A stretch of 64,000 nt of DNA, taken from NCBI GenBank assembly GCA_035610365.1, contig CM069432.1, positions 106,101,529-106,165,528 of the forward strand. Reading direction: 5' to 3'. Source of the DNA: Aquatica leii (lineage: Eukaryota > Arthropoda > Insecta > Coleoptera > Lampyridae). The notes beneath the pieces were generated by a model. That model worked only from the letters and a program-made list of their open reading frames with translations, did not search any database and was not told where the DNA came from. Below are positions 34,107-43,589 of this stretch, one piece after another. The stretch's first letter is position 1. Every line of letters begins with the position of its first letter. The position numbers and the translations under genes were made by a program.

Positions 34107-34123
34107 GAGCCCACCCGGGGGCG
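34050..34123 (+). tRNA. tRNA-Asn (anticodon GTT)
   Basis: A 74-base cloverleaf. The acceptor arm GCCTCCT pairs with CGGGGGC except at the seventh pair (T against C). The D-arm contains TGGCGCAATCGG, which is also the A box (34057-34068). The anticodon stem-loop TTCGGCTGTTAACCGAA carries anticodon GTT, and the T-arm GGTTCGAGCCC is also the B box (34102-34112). The discriminator is G, CCA is not encoded, and a five-T terminator follows at 34127-34131. There is no intron. It delivers asparagine for AAC/AAU codons. The single mismatch at the base of the acceptor stem is the only flaw, so it could be functional. It sits in the middle of an inverted-repeat insert within a dead gypsy integrase, so it may be a mobile or recently moved tRNA copy. 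Confidence 0.93.
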
Positions 34124-34126
34124 AAC

Positions 34127-34131
34127 TTTTT
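34127..34131 (+). terminator. RNA polymerase III terminator
   Basis: Run of five T residues starting three bases after the tRNA-Asn discriminator base. Confidence 0.8.
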
Positions 34132-35017
34132 ATTTATTTTACTACCTTTGAACACCTTGTACAATTTGTATTTTTTAAAAATATTTTAGAATTTTGTAAT
34201 AAATAATTCCACCCAAGTATTAGAAAAATAGATATAATTACTTACTTTTGTTAAAAATCCACTGGAATTAGAATTAAAATAAAGACTTTGATTTTGTTGA
34301 TCACTTTAATATTTATATTATTTATAACGTCACTATTACGTTTCAGAAAAAAAAAGATGGCGCGTAACGGAATAATGTTACGCGTAACCGAAAAAAATGT
34401 GACGCGTAAAATATGACGGTAAATTTTTTTCCAACGCCGATAAAAAAGTTTCACTTCAAAAACCATTGTCATTGGGATAAACATTTACTAAAAACTAGTT
34501 GTGCTATTAGAACGGCTAAGCATGAAACCATTGGGTACACTCCGTATTTTGCATTGTGGGGATGTGAACAAATACTTTATAGTGACGTGTTTTGAAAGCC
34601 ATCAGATGACAACAGCGTACTTGAAAAACCAGATCGTACAACCTTAACACGAAAACTACAGCTGTAGAATGCATTACAACCCACAGCATCGCCAGATTAC
34701 ATTTAATAAAGGAAACCATTTTTGGAAAAAGAATTACGTTCTGTCAGATGCTAGAAAACATTTGAATGTTAAGCTTGCACTAACATTTATAAGATTTTTT
34801 GTTATTAAGCGACGTATCTCTCTTTAGACTTACGAGTTATCCGACAAAAACAACAAGTCAATAGGTATATGGCACGCAAAAGTTTTAAAGAAAAATAACT
34901 CAGAAGGTTTATTTTGATAGTAGTTTTGTACTTACGTAGTGTTTGGTGTTAGCCTCGTGTCTTTCCTTTTTCTTTTTTGTTTTGAGCCACAGGTTTTAGT
35001 TTTGTTAGGGGGGAATT

Positions 35018-35085
35018 TGTAATGTTGAAATTCTGATACAATTTTTAAATTTGAAATAGTTATTAGACATTAAATTGCGTTATTT
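35018..35085 (+). repeat. Start of the 3' LTR of the plus-strand gypsy fossil
   Basis: TGTAATGTTGAAATTC follows directly on the polypurine tract AGGGGGGAATT (35007-35017). The LTR is cut off at the TTAA at 35084-35087. Confidence 0.6.
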
Positions 35086-35206
35086 AACCCTACAGTACCC
35101 GCAAGAAATTCTAAAACATTAGTACCCTTATCGGTCTCACGGACCAACAACCTTCGGCAGCCTCCAAAAAAATATTGTGTCATCATAAGACGCTGGAGAG
35201 GGTTAA
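35084..35206. repeat. TTAA-CCCT...AGGG-TTAA block (piggyBac end or MITE)
   Basis: TTAACCCT at 35084-35091 and AGGGTTAA at 35199-35206 face each other over 123 bases. TTAA is the piggyBac target site and CCCT a common piggyBac end. It may be a tiny piggyBac MITE or the terminal plus subterminal repeats of the adjoining piggyBac element. Confidence 0.5.
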
Positions 35207-35373
35207 TACGATTTTTGTAACATATTTATGTCAACAAACTAACAAAATATATTCAAATTTATTTAATAAACAGTTAAAACCTAAATTACATTAGCTAGTA
35301 TTTGAAAGAAAAAATTTTTTTTAAGAACAAAAGATGATAACATTTTATAATAAAAATCTTGTAAAACAAAATA

Positions 35374-36640
35374 CTAATCTGAAACCAAGTTTTCGTAACA
35401 AAATTCGCAAATTACCGTTACATGCCCCAAACACATGAACTTCTTATATTTTTTGCAAAAATAACGTGTTTTTCTATTTCTATTTATGTCACAGAAGTAA
35501 CATCTGCCTTTCAGGATTTTTCTTCTAAACCACACAGTTCTTGCATACGGATCTCCAAATTTCTAGGAAGACTCTGTAAATTAGCTCTTATTTGTAAATG
35601 TGGCTTTATCATATCCATGGCAAGATTACCTAAAAATTCGCGTCTTAATATAGATAAATTGGTGTTAATAGAGCTATATATTAATAAACTGTTGATTCCA
35701 GCTACATTTAGAGTTGAATAAAACTATTGCATCGGGACTGTTACTTTTGTTATATGTGCCTTCTGGCTGAGTGCCTACATATACTACTAAATTGCTGGTG
35801 TAGTACATTTTGGCATCTGACATTGCAAAGATTTTAATTCCGTATTTATTCGACTTTGACGGAATATACTGCCGAAATCCACATCGCCCCAAGACACGCT
35901 TCGAATTTTTTATCTATAGTAACGTATTCTGACTATAACCATATTTACAATTCTCAACAAACTGATCTAAATATTCTCGTATAGGAGTCAATTTATCAAT
36001 TTTTTTGCGCGTTTAAGTCATCAAATCTAAGGCTGCTAAGAAGAAATCGAAATCTGTTCGAAGACATAGTCAACCAAAAAATTTCGACTCCTGACCCGTC
36101 AGTTCTCCATAGGTCTTTGGTGTTCAAATGGTTTGCTTTTATAATTCCCGCATAGTATAATAATCTTAACAGAGCTTGTATTTCTAATTTATTTGTGAGT
36201 CTAACGTCACTTTTACGGACATAGTTACCGGGATTTATAAAAATATTGGTACTATCTACTATGAGGTCTAACATTGTATCATTGATAAAATATTTCCAAA
36301 TCTCAAGTAGTTCTTGTAACAACCTTGTAGATAGTCTTGACGATGGTACACGAATTATTTTATTTTCTGGTCTGGTTCGTACATTTTTACGTACTGCATG
36401 CTTTCCCTATTTTGTAACTTTATCTTTCCCTTCATAGCACAATTCATTGGTTTCTTGTTTATGAAGGTCTTCACAGTTAGATATTTCTTCAGTATTGCTG
36501 TTTGTTTATTTTGTTTGAAGTAAATCTTCGTCTGAAACCGTCTCATGATCATATAATACGTTTTCGCCATCCTTCTCTCCCATTAGGTCATTTATCATCT
36601 GTTCCGGTCGCGCCTGTTCCCGCTTATAATCTCACATGAC
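35374..36640 (-). pseudogene. piggyBac transposase, internally deleted
   Basis: On the minus strand an acidic N-terminus (MGEKDGENVLYDHETVSDED) is followed by the piggyBac DDE domain: LQELLEIWKYFINDTMLDLI, KLEIQALLRLLYYAGIIKAN, DLWRTDGSGVEIFWLTMSSN, RFRFLLSSLRFDD, then GFRQYIPSKSNKYGIKIFAM and SDAKMYYTSNLVVYVG. After a deletion of perhaps 150-200 residues it resumes with LSILRREFLGNLAMDMIKPH. It ends with a Cys-rich RING-like tail (CYFCDINRNRKTRYFCKKYK, then CLGHVTVICEFCYEN) and a stop at 35374-35376. The Cys-rich C-terminus binds transposon ends and the DDE part excises and inserts at TTAA. Several frameshifts and stops are present, including a stop in the N-terminal part near 36637. The left flank has the TTAA-CCCT end; I could not find the right end. 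A decayed element, not a host gene. Confidence 0.87.
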
Positions 36641-36644
36641 TAAA

Positions 36645-38060
36645 ATTGGTCAACATAATAATTAATTTTACTAAAAAATGCTAGAAATACTACCTAACTT
36701 CGCCAATATGATTGAAACTTTGTTTACATTGACGTACCTAGTTTTAGGAATTTTAAACTTCTACACGTTGCAACATTTATTTGCCGATCATTTGCTGTTC
36801 ACTTTTTTGGTAGCTTTAAGAGTTCACGTTATGTTTCTTTATAGCAATTTATGTTAGGTTTAGTCTTACCCGGCTCTTTGAGAAAATATTTATGTGCGAT
36901 TGAAGCTCATCGCAAACTGTCGTATCGTCTTGGGTGTGCTGTTAAAGTACTTGTTGCGACATATATATTAGACTGATTAGGATTAATTACTCAAATGTTT
37001 AGCTAGCGGATCTGATTAGTCGATACCTTCTGTAACCCTAAGTGACCGCCCAAGCGATTTGTACAAGATAATAATTAGTTTAGTTACGGAGTGCACAATA
37101 AGATTTGTGTAAATAAAATAACAAAATAAAAACCATTCTGGTTAAAAAGAAATTGAACTACTAAGAAACTAGATAAAGAGAAAAAAGAACAAGATACATT
37201 CGAGAAGAAGATGAGCTTAAAACTATCTACTGTAACAAAAATTAAAACATAAAAGACTGGCACTCGGCAACATAAAAACATAACCACTATGCATAACTAC
37301 TCATTTAAGATACCTTTTTTCTCCGTACATCGAATATGCCAGCTTAACAAACAATTATTTTTTTGAGATTTATTTTGGGAGAAACGGATTATTTTTACAT
37401 GGTGTAATTTTATTATTTTTTTTTGTGTGTTGAGCGTATATATTTCAAACCTTACATGTCTATAGTTATAGATAGTTTTTTTAATATAATTTTGGTTGCG
37501 TAAACCATTCGACGTAGAGATAAGTCGCGCTACCCAAAAAGTATTTTTTTTAAATTCTTTATTTTATTTAAATTAAGTTCGATTACATATTCGGTAGATT
37601 TTGTTTTATGGTGGGATTATTTAGAATTTAGAACACTTACTTATTTTGTTTTTTTTTATTCGTGATACAATATATTTTTAGTTAGTTATTTATTGTTTCA
37701 TTTTTCTGTTGTTTCTTACAATATAGTAGCGTTTTTTAAAAATGTTATTTCTTTATGGGTTTGGAAATTGAATTGAGGTCTTTAGGTTGGTTTTCTCAAA
37801 GTTATTGCATCCCATTAGGCTAAGCGCCCTTAATACATCTGTTTTTATGTTGAGAGCCCCGGAGAAAATGTAAGTTTGTCACTAATTTCCAAATTTTACG
37901 TGGCAACTTGTTCACTACTTTTTGATATTCGTTTTTGATTTTATAGCACTACTACTACAAAGCATAGATAAAGTAGTAGTTTCCTTTTTTTAAAGTTTTA
38001 TAGTGATTTTTTGTGTTTCCTTATATGTTTTTTTAGTTTGTAATTAAAAACATTTAAAAC
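36645..38060. other. Gene-free AT-rich stretch
   Basis: No supported gene. It probably contains the unrecognised right end of the piggyBac element and possibly the rest of the interrupted gypsy LTR. Confidence 0.4.
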
Positions 38061-38063
38061 ATA

Positions 38064-38143
38064 ATGGGTTTGTGTGTTTCACGTAGTTGTAACAGTAGAA
38101 AAGCTGTAAATAAGAAGGTATTATTCGAAATTACATTTCACAG
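38064..38143 (+). pseudogene. THAP-domain first exon (N-terminal part)
   Basis: From ATG at 38064 the frame reads MGLCVSRSCNSRKAVNKKVL then FEITFH and stops at a strong splice donor, CAG|GTATGT, at 38143/38144. The start M-G-x-C-x4-C followed about a dozen residues later by K(K)-x-LF-x-I-x-FH is the opening of THAP zinc fingers (first two zinc ligands, then the F-x-x-FP strand). The remaining ligands would lie in the next exon, which I could not find in the following kilobase. No in-frame stop is present in these 26 codons. It could be a fragment of a P-element-like transposase or the first exon of a host THAP gene. Confidence 0.45.
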
Positions 38144-38149
38144 GTATGT

Positions 38150-40205
38150 ACACAATATAAGCAGAACAGTATTATAGAAATTTATACATTGACACCCCGA
38201 TTATTTTTTTCTTAGTTTGGTTATTAAAAGTCTATTTGAATAAAATTTAAATGTTAGATTATTATTTTTTAATATATTTCATTTGAAATGTTGCATATCA
38301 TTAACAAATTTCATAATTTTTTTTACTAAATTAGCTATCATCTAAAAAAATGTTTCTTACTTCTTTAGACTAATATAGTTGATAATTGCCTAATTGCGTA
38401 GATCCACAAGTCTCCAGTTTAATAATTTTCTTAAGAAATTACAGTATTTAAACTTTAGAATTATGATTATACGTCTGAAATTATATTAGTTACACTTTTT
38501 TTCTAAGCATAAATTCAAGTAATTTGATAACTTATTTTAATTTTGTTTATTAACATACACACTGTTGATTTGCAAAATTTATACAATTAATGTTAAAGCT
38601 TTAACTTTTAAGTAATCCGGGCTTGGCAAAGTTTCCATCTTGATAGTATACTAAGCCACGCCCAGTGGTTCCACTTTACACATAGAAAATACATGCTTTA
38701 TGTTATCTCCTTTTATAATAACTCAATGATTATTTCCATACGTGCAACTAACGGTTTTCAATTTTTTTAAAGTGGCTCGAGACAGATTATAAATTTGTCA
38801 ATGTTTTTCTACGTAAAAACAAAATCTCTTTCTATTTTACTATTAGTTCATAAAATACTATATTATTTCAATAAACTTATTTAAATAATTTTTCTTTATG
38901 TGCTGTAAGCTCTATACTTTGTAGGAGTTTGTAGACAATAAACTGTCTTAAACACACTGTATACTACTTTAAGTTTTCTTATCTATGCTGACAAACCGCT
39001 ACTACATCTTTTAATAACGGGTACAAAAAGAAGAGAGCTCTTGCAAAAAACGGCATTGTTTATTGTTTTTTCTTCACCATCAGAGGTGAAATTTTCTTTC
39101 TTTATCAAATTGTAACAATTATGGTGCGAAGCAAAAGGATTTTATTTACCTATGATTAGCATTCCTTTTTATTTTTATTTTATTTATTTTTTACGATTAC
39201 CGCATGTTTCTTTCTTGTTTTCGCTGTATTTTGTTATTTCTTGTCTCAATAAATTCTAACTGAATAACCTTATCTTTTATTATACTCTATTTTCTTTATT
39301 CTTTTTATTTTCTTACAAATCACATGTTTTATGCTTATGCAAACACTTTGTTTTACATTCTGAAAGTAAATTATTTCATCTTCCAGTTTAATTTGTTTTT
39401 TTTCCTCTCATGTAAGAACAAGTTTTAAAAGCACGTTGCAACAAAATCTTCCGTTCGGCGGTGTCTACGCCTAACAAAGATTTCATCATTAAGTTATTTC
39501 ACGCAATTTCACGTGTATATGCAATCGAATTTTGTGTCTATCCGAGTGAAAATCTATTTGAAGTAAATCATTATATTATTTGTATTGGGGGTTTAAATTA
39601 ACATTTTTATAATTGTCTATAGCGGGTTTCCATACTTTCATACGTTTTATTTGTCCGTGGAGATAACAAGCAGATGGCGTATTTGGAAAAATTTTCATGA
39701 CATTACGTTGCTGTAATTAAACAATTCACACCGTCAAGGAGTTGGAGCCGTTGAAAACATTTACGATTTTGATTTTTACTAGAAAGAACTTTTACCACTA
39801 ATTAAAATATTAAGTCGAGAGAAAACGTTACTCATTCGCTAACTTTAGTGATTGTATGATTTAAACAATGGAATTTGCTTGTGATAACACTGTACGTACG
39901 TTTTTGTGTTAGATTTTATATTACGTTTTAGGTAATACAGGTACAGCATTAGCTAATCCCCTAATAGATAAAACATAACTGTAAGTATGTATTACAATTT
40001 CTATTTTTATAATTAGTACATCGTTGGTCATGTCGATTGTTAGAATAATTGTACGTACATGTAAGGTTGTTAGCACAATTAATTATTAAATCATTTTGTG
40101 CGTCACAGTCTTATGCAATGCGCGTGTAGTCTTTAGATCTTAATTTTTCATTTTTTATGTACTTTTGTGATTTTAATTTACGAATATAAAGTCATTCCTG
40201 CTTTG
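38150..40205. other. Gene-free AT-rich stretch
   Basis: No supported gene. A hairpin-like GGGCTTGGC / GCCACGCCC pair lies near 38618-38668. Pyrimidine-rich runs are common near 39150-39420. Confidence 0.45.
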
Positions 40206-40224
40206 ATTGTAAAAGATAAGACCG

Positions 40225-40830
40225 ACTAATGGAAAAACTCTTCAGGAATAAAGCACGCAAAACTCTTCTTTACAGAGCCACTTTCAAACACCCATTCTGC
40301 ACTGTTAAGCATAAGTCGACAAAAGTTAAGGAAACTCACGGGACTAATAACAGGGCACTGTGACCTTAACAAACATATGCATAAAATGGGACTACAATGT
40401 AGATCTCTATGCCGCGGATGTTTGGAAAACGACGAGACTCCGTAGCATCTGCTGTGCAAATGCAAAGCATATAAAATAAAACGCACGATGCTCGGCAAAT
40501 CAAAACTAACCAATGATGAGTTGAAAAAGGCCCCCTGGAATATAGTTTTGTACTTCATTGACGAAACAAAACTGCTGCGGGACGGATAAATCAGAAGTGG
40601 AAAAAAAGACCACAGAGACCGCAGTGCAAGGGCGCTAGACGAAACACCTTTTAAATCAAATAGATCACTTTGCTTTACGACGTGTTGCCCAGTCGAGGGC
40701 ATAACTGATATTTTGTTCAACTCATGTACTAGTGTTTGTAAAATTTATATAACTATACTTATGTACTTTTTTCGTTCTTTTTAACTACTGTCTGTGATAA
40801 AATAAATATATATTCTGTGTTATCACTTCT
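40225..40830 (+). mobile_element. LINE 3' fragment (ORF2 C-terminus)
   Basis: The plus strand frame reads SRQKLRKLTGLITGHCDLNK, HMHKMGLQCRSLCRGCLEND, ETP, a stop, then HLLCKCKAYKIKRTMLGKSK. The pattern LTG-x-x-TGHC-x-LNKH-x-x-x-MG...C-x2-C...ET-x-x-HLLC-x-C is the C-terminal region that follows RNase H in I/R1-type insect LINEs. One in-frame TAG lies where Glu is usual (near 40444), and the frame ends at TAA near 40590. AATAAATATATATT near 40800-40815 marks the 3' end. RT and endonuclease are absent, so it is a strongly 5'-truncated copy. Confidence 0.75.
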
Positions 40831-40834
40831 GTTG

Positions 40835-42930
40835 TCATATTTGTTTTTTTTCAGCTGCGGATAGATTTAAAAAGTGTCTCCCTAATTTAGTATTTTAGTG
40901 TTTATTGCTTTTTCAGACTTAGCTTATAATCTAACATTTAGTTATTTATTTATTGATTTGCATGACTTCAAAAACTTTCTCGTGATTTAATAATTTCGCT
41001 GCTATCTATTTTTTGCTTTCGCTTTGCTGTGTGATTTAAGTCAATCTTTAAATTAAATTAAGAATAATTTTCAATTAATTAAAATCTTTTAATAATTCAT
41101 TAGCGTATTGTGTGCTGCATAACTGGCAGAAATACATCATCGCAATATTCTTACTATTCAATGTTTATTAATACATTAAATTTATGTAATGCATTCATTA
41201 GATTAATATAATTGCAGATACCGTTGATGTACAGTTTACATTAATTCATGAAATCTGGTACACTAAAATAATATAATACACAAATAAAATTAATTGTACA
41301 TCGTACATTGTGTTTATGAACTTTAACATTGATTGCTGATATACCCATTCATTGAGTAAAAAATATGTACTACGTTTTTCATTGATTCAATGTACTTTTA
41401 CATTGGTTCTACGTCACTGTTTCTTTCAGTGTATTTATTTTTGTTAAAGTATTGTAATGAAATTTGATTTGATGAACATTAAACAGATAATATATTTTGC
41501 ACACAAGATTTAAACGTAGTTTACTTAAAACTACCAGCAGTAAACGCATTCAACACGTATAAAACTATAGTACAAAAACATTTACATAAAATAACCCAGT
41601 GCGTTTTGTGAAACTTATTTCATAGTATATTAAAATATTTGTTTCATAAGGGCCAATTTTGGCGCACAATACCAAAGTTTAGAAAACAAGTTTTCTAGTA
41701 GTCGAGTGCGCCAAAATGTCTTATGAAACTTGTACTTTATATTATTTTTCTATTTTGGAAATTATATGTAAAAACAAATTTGCATTACAAATGTCTATCT
41801 ATTTTATTGATTAGGAAAAACAATTTTTGTAATAAAAAGTTGGCAAAATTTTAAATAAATTTTTTTAAATATTTAAAATAGACGGTTTAATTGCAGTATT
41901 TTAATTGTCAAATACCCGTATTGCCAAACTAACAAAATCGGGTGTTATTAAGTGTTACTTTAGACAACTGAAACAAGTTCTTTAAAGTACTTGTTAGAGT
42001 ACCAAAACAGAAAATAGTACATTAAACAATGAGTTCCATAAAAGCCTTATGAACGAGTTTTTTATACTATTTTTTAGAATTTCTGCTTTTTGGGCCAATT
42101 TTAAACAAGAATTTAAAACTATAAATATATAAAGAAAATTTAAATTGGTGTTGCGTACTACGTATTTTGACATTACTTCTCAATTAATTAAATTATTTTA
42201 TTAAAACCAACTTTATTACAGCACGCAGAAATTTCTATTAAAGCACGCAAATGACGTCATTTGACTACTTTAATAAGATTTGTGAAAGACACAAATTCTA
42301 AAGAATTAATTCTATTATTTTAAATTTGTAAATAAGACGATAAAGAACTTGTTAGCACAAATAGCTTTGACACTGAACTTTGTTCCAATAGTCACTGTTT
42401 TCTAAGTTTGCAATTTTTTAAAGCATGTTCTATTTTATTAATCATAAAATGAAACAGGTCCGTATTTAATACTTACTAGTTTATTATTTTAATGAAAATT
42501 TTACAAAACAATTTTGAAATGTTAGAACACATGTTTATAAAGTAAATGTCTTTCAAATCATTATAGCTCCCCCTATTAAGAAAATTTATGCGTTACATCA
42601 GTTACACCCTATATTAATTGAAAGGTATTATGTAAATTATTACAAGTAATACAACACAATTAAACTTCCTTGTCGCACAGATTGTGGTACATTTTGAGTT
42701 TTAAAAACAATAATTTAAATTATAGTTTCCACTGTACACAAACTACAGAACGTATCTGAATTGTCACTACAACTATCATTGGCCGTTCAAATAGGTTCAG
42801 ATAAAGATTACAAAAAGCAAATTAAAGTTAAGGTACTGATTTTAATTTTTTTTAGATGAGTAACATAAAAATGCAATTACCACCAATTATTTTTCCTTCT
42901 TTCACTTGTCGCTGCCTCACTGCACTTTAT
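40835..42930. other. Gene-free AT-rich stretch with one hairpin
   Basis: No supported gene. The only structured feature seen is the 89-base hairpin at 41641-41729. Confidence 0.45.
41641..41729. repeat. 89-base two-part hairpin
   Basis: GTTTCATAAG (41641-41650) pairs with CTTATGAAAC (41720-41729), and TTTTGGCGCAC (41657-41667) pairs with GTGCGCCAAAA (41706-41716). They are separated by an asymmetric internal bulge of six against three bases. A further AGAAAAC/GTTTTCT pair lies in the loop. It could be a tiny foldback element or a structured RNA. Confidence 0.65.
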
Positions 42931-42936
42931 ACACCG

Positions 42937-42990
42937 CGTTACGTGCGAAATTTTCACAACGGAGTACCCTGTGTATCGACTTAAAAATTA
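42937..42990 (+). repeat. Remnant of the 5' LTR (first 54 bases)
   Basis: Matches 45530-45583 except at three C/T positions; the match ends abruptly at TTAAAAATTA. Confidence 0.85.
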
Positions 42991-43059
42991 CTTCTTCTTT
43001 CTCTTCCTCCTAATTTCTTTTCAGTTTCTAGGATTATTAGGCCTACTACTGATCCTTGG

Positions 43060-43585
43060 TATTTAGGTATGATATCTAAAGTTACTGCTTCTTCTCGTCG
43101 TTTCTCTCATTGGTGTGTTGTGAAAAATCTTTTATGTAAACGTGTACGCATTTCCTCTTCTGATCCTTACGTTTGGAAGTTAGTCGTACCATCGGACCAG
43201 CGCAAGCAACTTATTCAGGATCACCACCTTACATCTAATTATGATCACCTCAGTGTTAGGCGTACGTTGGAAGCTCTTCGGTGTCACTTCTACTGGCCTC
43301 ATATGAGACCTAAGGTTGCCGAGTTCATACGTTATTGTTCTTGTTCGAACTCGCAACGAAGCAATCCTATTAGGTCACGTCACGCTTTGCCAGCAACAAT
43401 GAAGCTTTCCAACACTGGTTTAACGACAAGGTCTACGCGTATACATCGTGCTGCTTCTCAAGATGTAAAAGCCGCTGCTATTGCTTTTGCATTTCCTTCT
43501 TCAGTCGTTTTTAATTATTCTTTGTTGTCTCCTTCTTTTCATCGTTCTCTTCTTTTTCATCGGCGTCGCAAGCGTCGTAAGTGCT
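43060..43585 (+). pseudogene. Gypsy integrase zinc-binding fragment
   Basis: SSDPYVWKLVVPSDQRKQLI, then QDHHLTSNYDHLSVRRTLEA and LRCHFYWPHMRPKVAEFIRY with CSCSNSQR. The H-x3-H...C-x2-C integrase zinc finger of Ty3/gypsy usually reads H-(D)-x-x-x-x-x-H-x-G-x-x-x-T...R-x-x-YWP-x-M...C-x-x-C. The motif is recognisable, with the second cysteine pair blurred. The catalytic core does not follow. Fossil fragment. Confidence 0.8.
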
Positions 43586-43589
43586 AATC

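Larger units (their letters stand above)
33758..34457. mobile_element. 700-bp inverted-repeat insert carrying a tRNA-Asn gene
   Basis: GAAGTGAAACTT at 33758-33769 is matched exactly by AAGTTTCACTTC at 34446-34457, and similarity continues inwards to about 24 bases with two mismatches and one gap. Gypsy integrase wording stops just before the left repeat and resumes just after the right one, so the block is an insertion. It contains a perfect 22-bp tandem duplication (33868-33911), a complete tRNA-Asn gene (34050-34123) and CGCGTAAC words with the palindrome TTACGCGTAA near its right end (about 34355-34410). There is no transposase frame, so it is a non-autonomous DNA element (MITE-like). I could not identify the superfamily or a clear target duplication. 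Confidence 0.6.
33160..34610 (+). pseudogene. Gypsy integrase region, interrupted by an insert
   Basis: The core reads GLSIDFVGSLPRF, LVVDLFLKMSFFFLL, FGTPQYIVSDNDVKFRSKLF and IGYTPYFALWG, the ID-x-x-G-x-LP...F-x-x-P-x-x-[IL]-x-SDNG...TGY-x-P wording of Ty3/gypsy integrases. The zinc-binding part lies just before it. The region is split by the inverted-repeat insert at 33758-34457. Fossil; lesions not listed. Confidence 0.85.
30780..35085 (+). mobile_element. Ty3/gypsy LTR retrotransposon fossil
   Basis: The plus strand shows a Gag core piece (VSFKQLLAATSDLLSGNVLL with LYRAHRH near 30880-30990), RT pieces near 31960-32430, RNase H remnants near 32700-32880, and an integrase from about 33170 to 34600. 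A G-rich polypurine tract (AGGGGGGAATT, 35007-35017) then leads into an LTR start TGTAATGTTG at 35018. The order is that of Ty3/gypsy. The element is old and heavily broken, with well over ten breaks, and its integrase region is interrupted by a 700-bp inverted-repeat insert carrying a tRNA gene. The 3' LTR is cut at about 35084 by TTAA-flanked piggyBac sequence. Confidence 0.85.

Noticed and set aside
35422-35721. 99-codon plus-strand frame
   Set aside because: Antisense to the Cys-rich tail of the piggyBac transposase.
40226-40720. 164-codon minus-strand frame
   Set aside because: It is the antisense shadow of the LINE C-terminal region on the plus strand, which has the specific LTG..TGHC..LNKH and C-x2-C..HLLC motifs.
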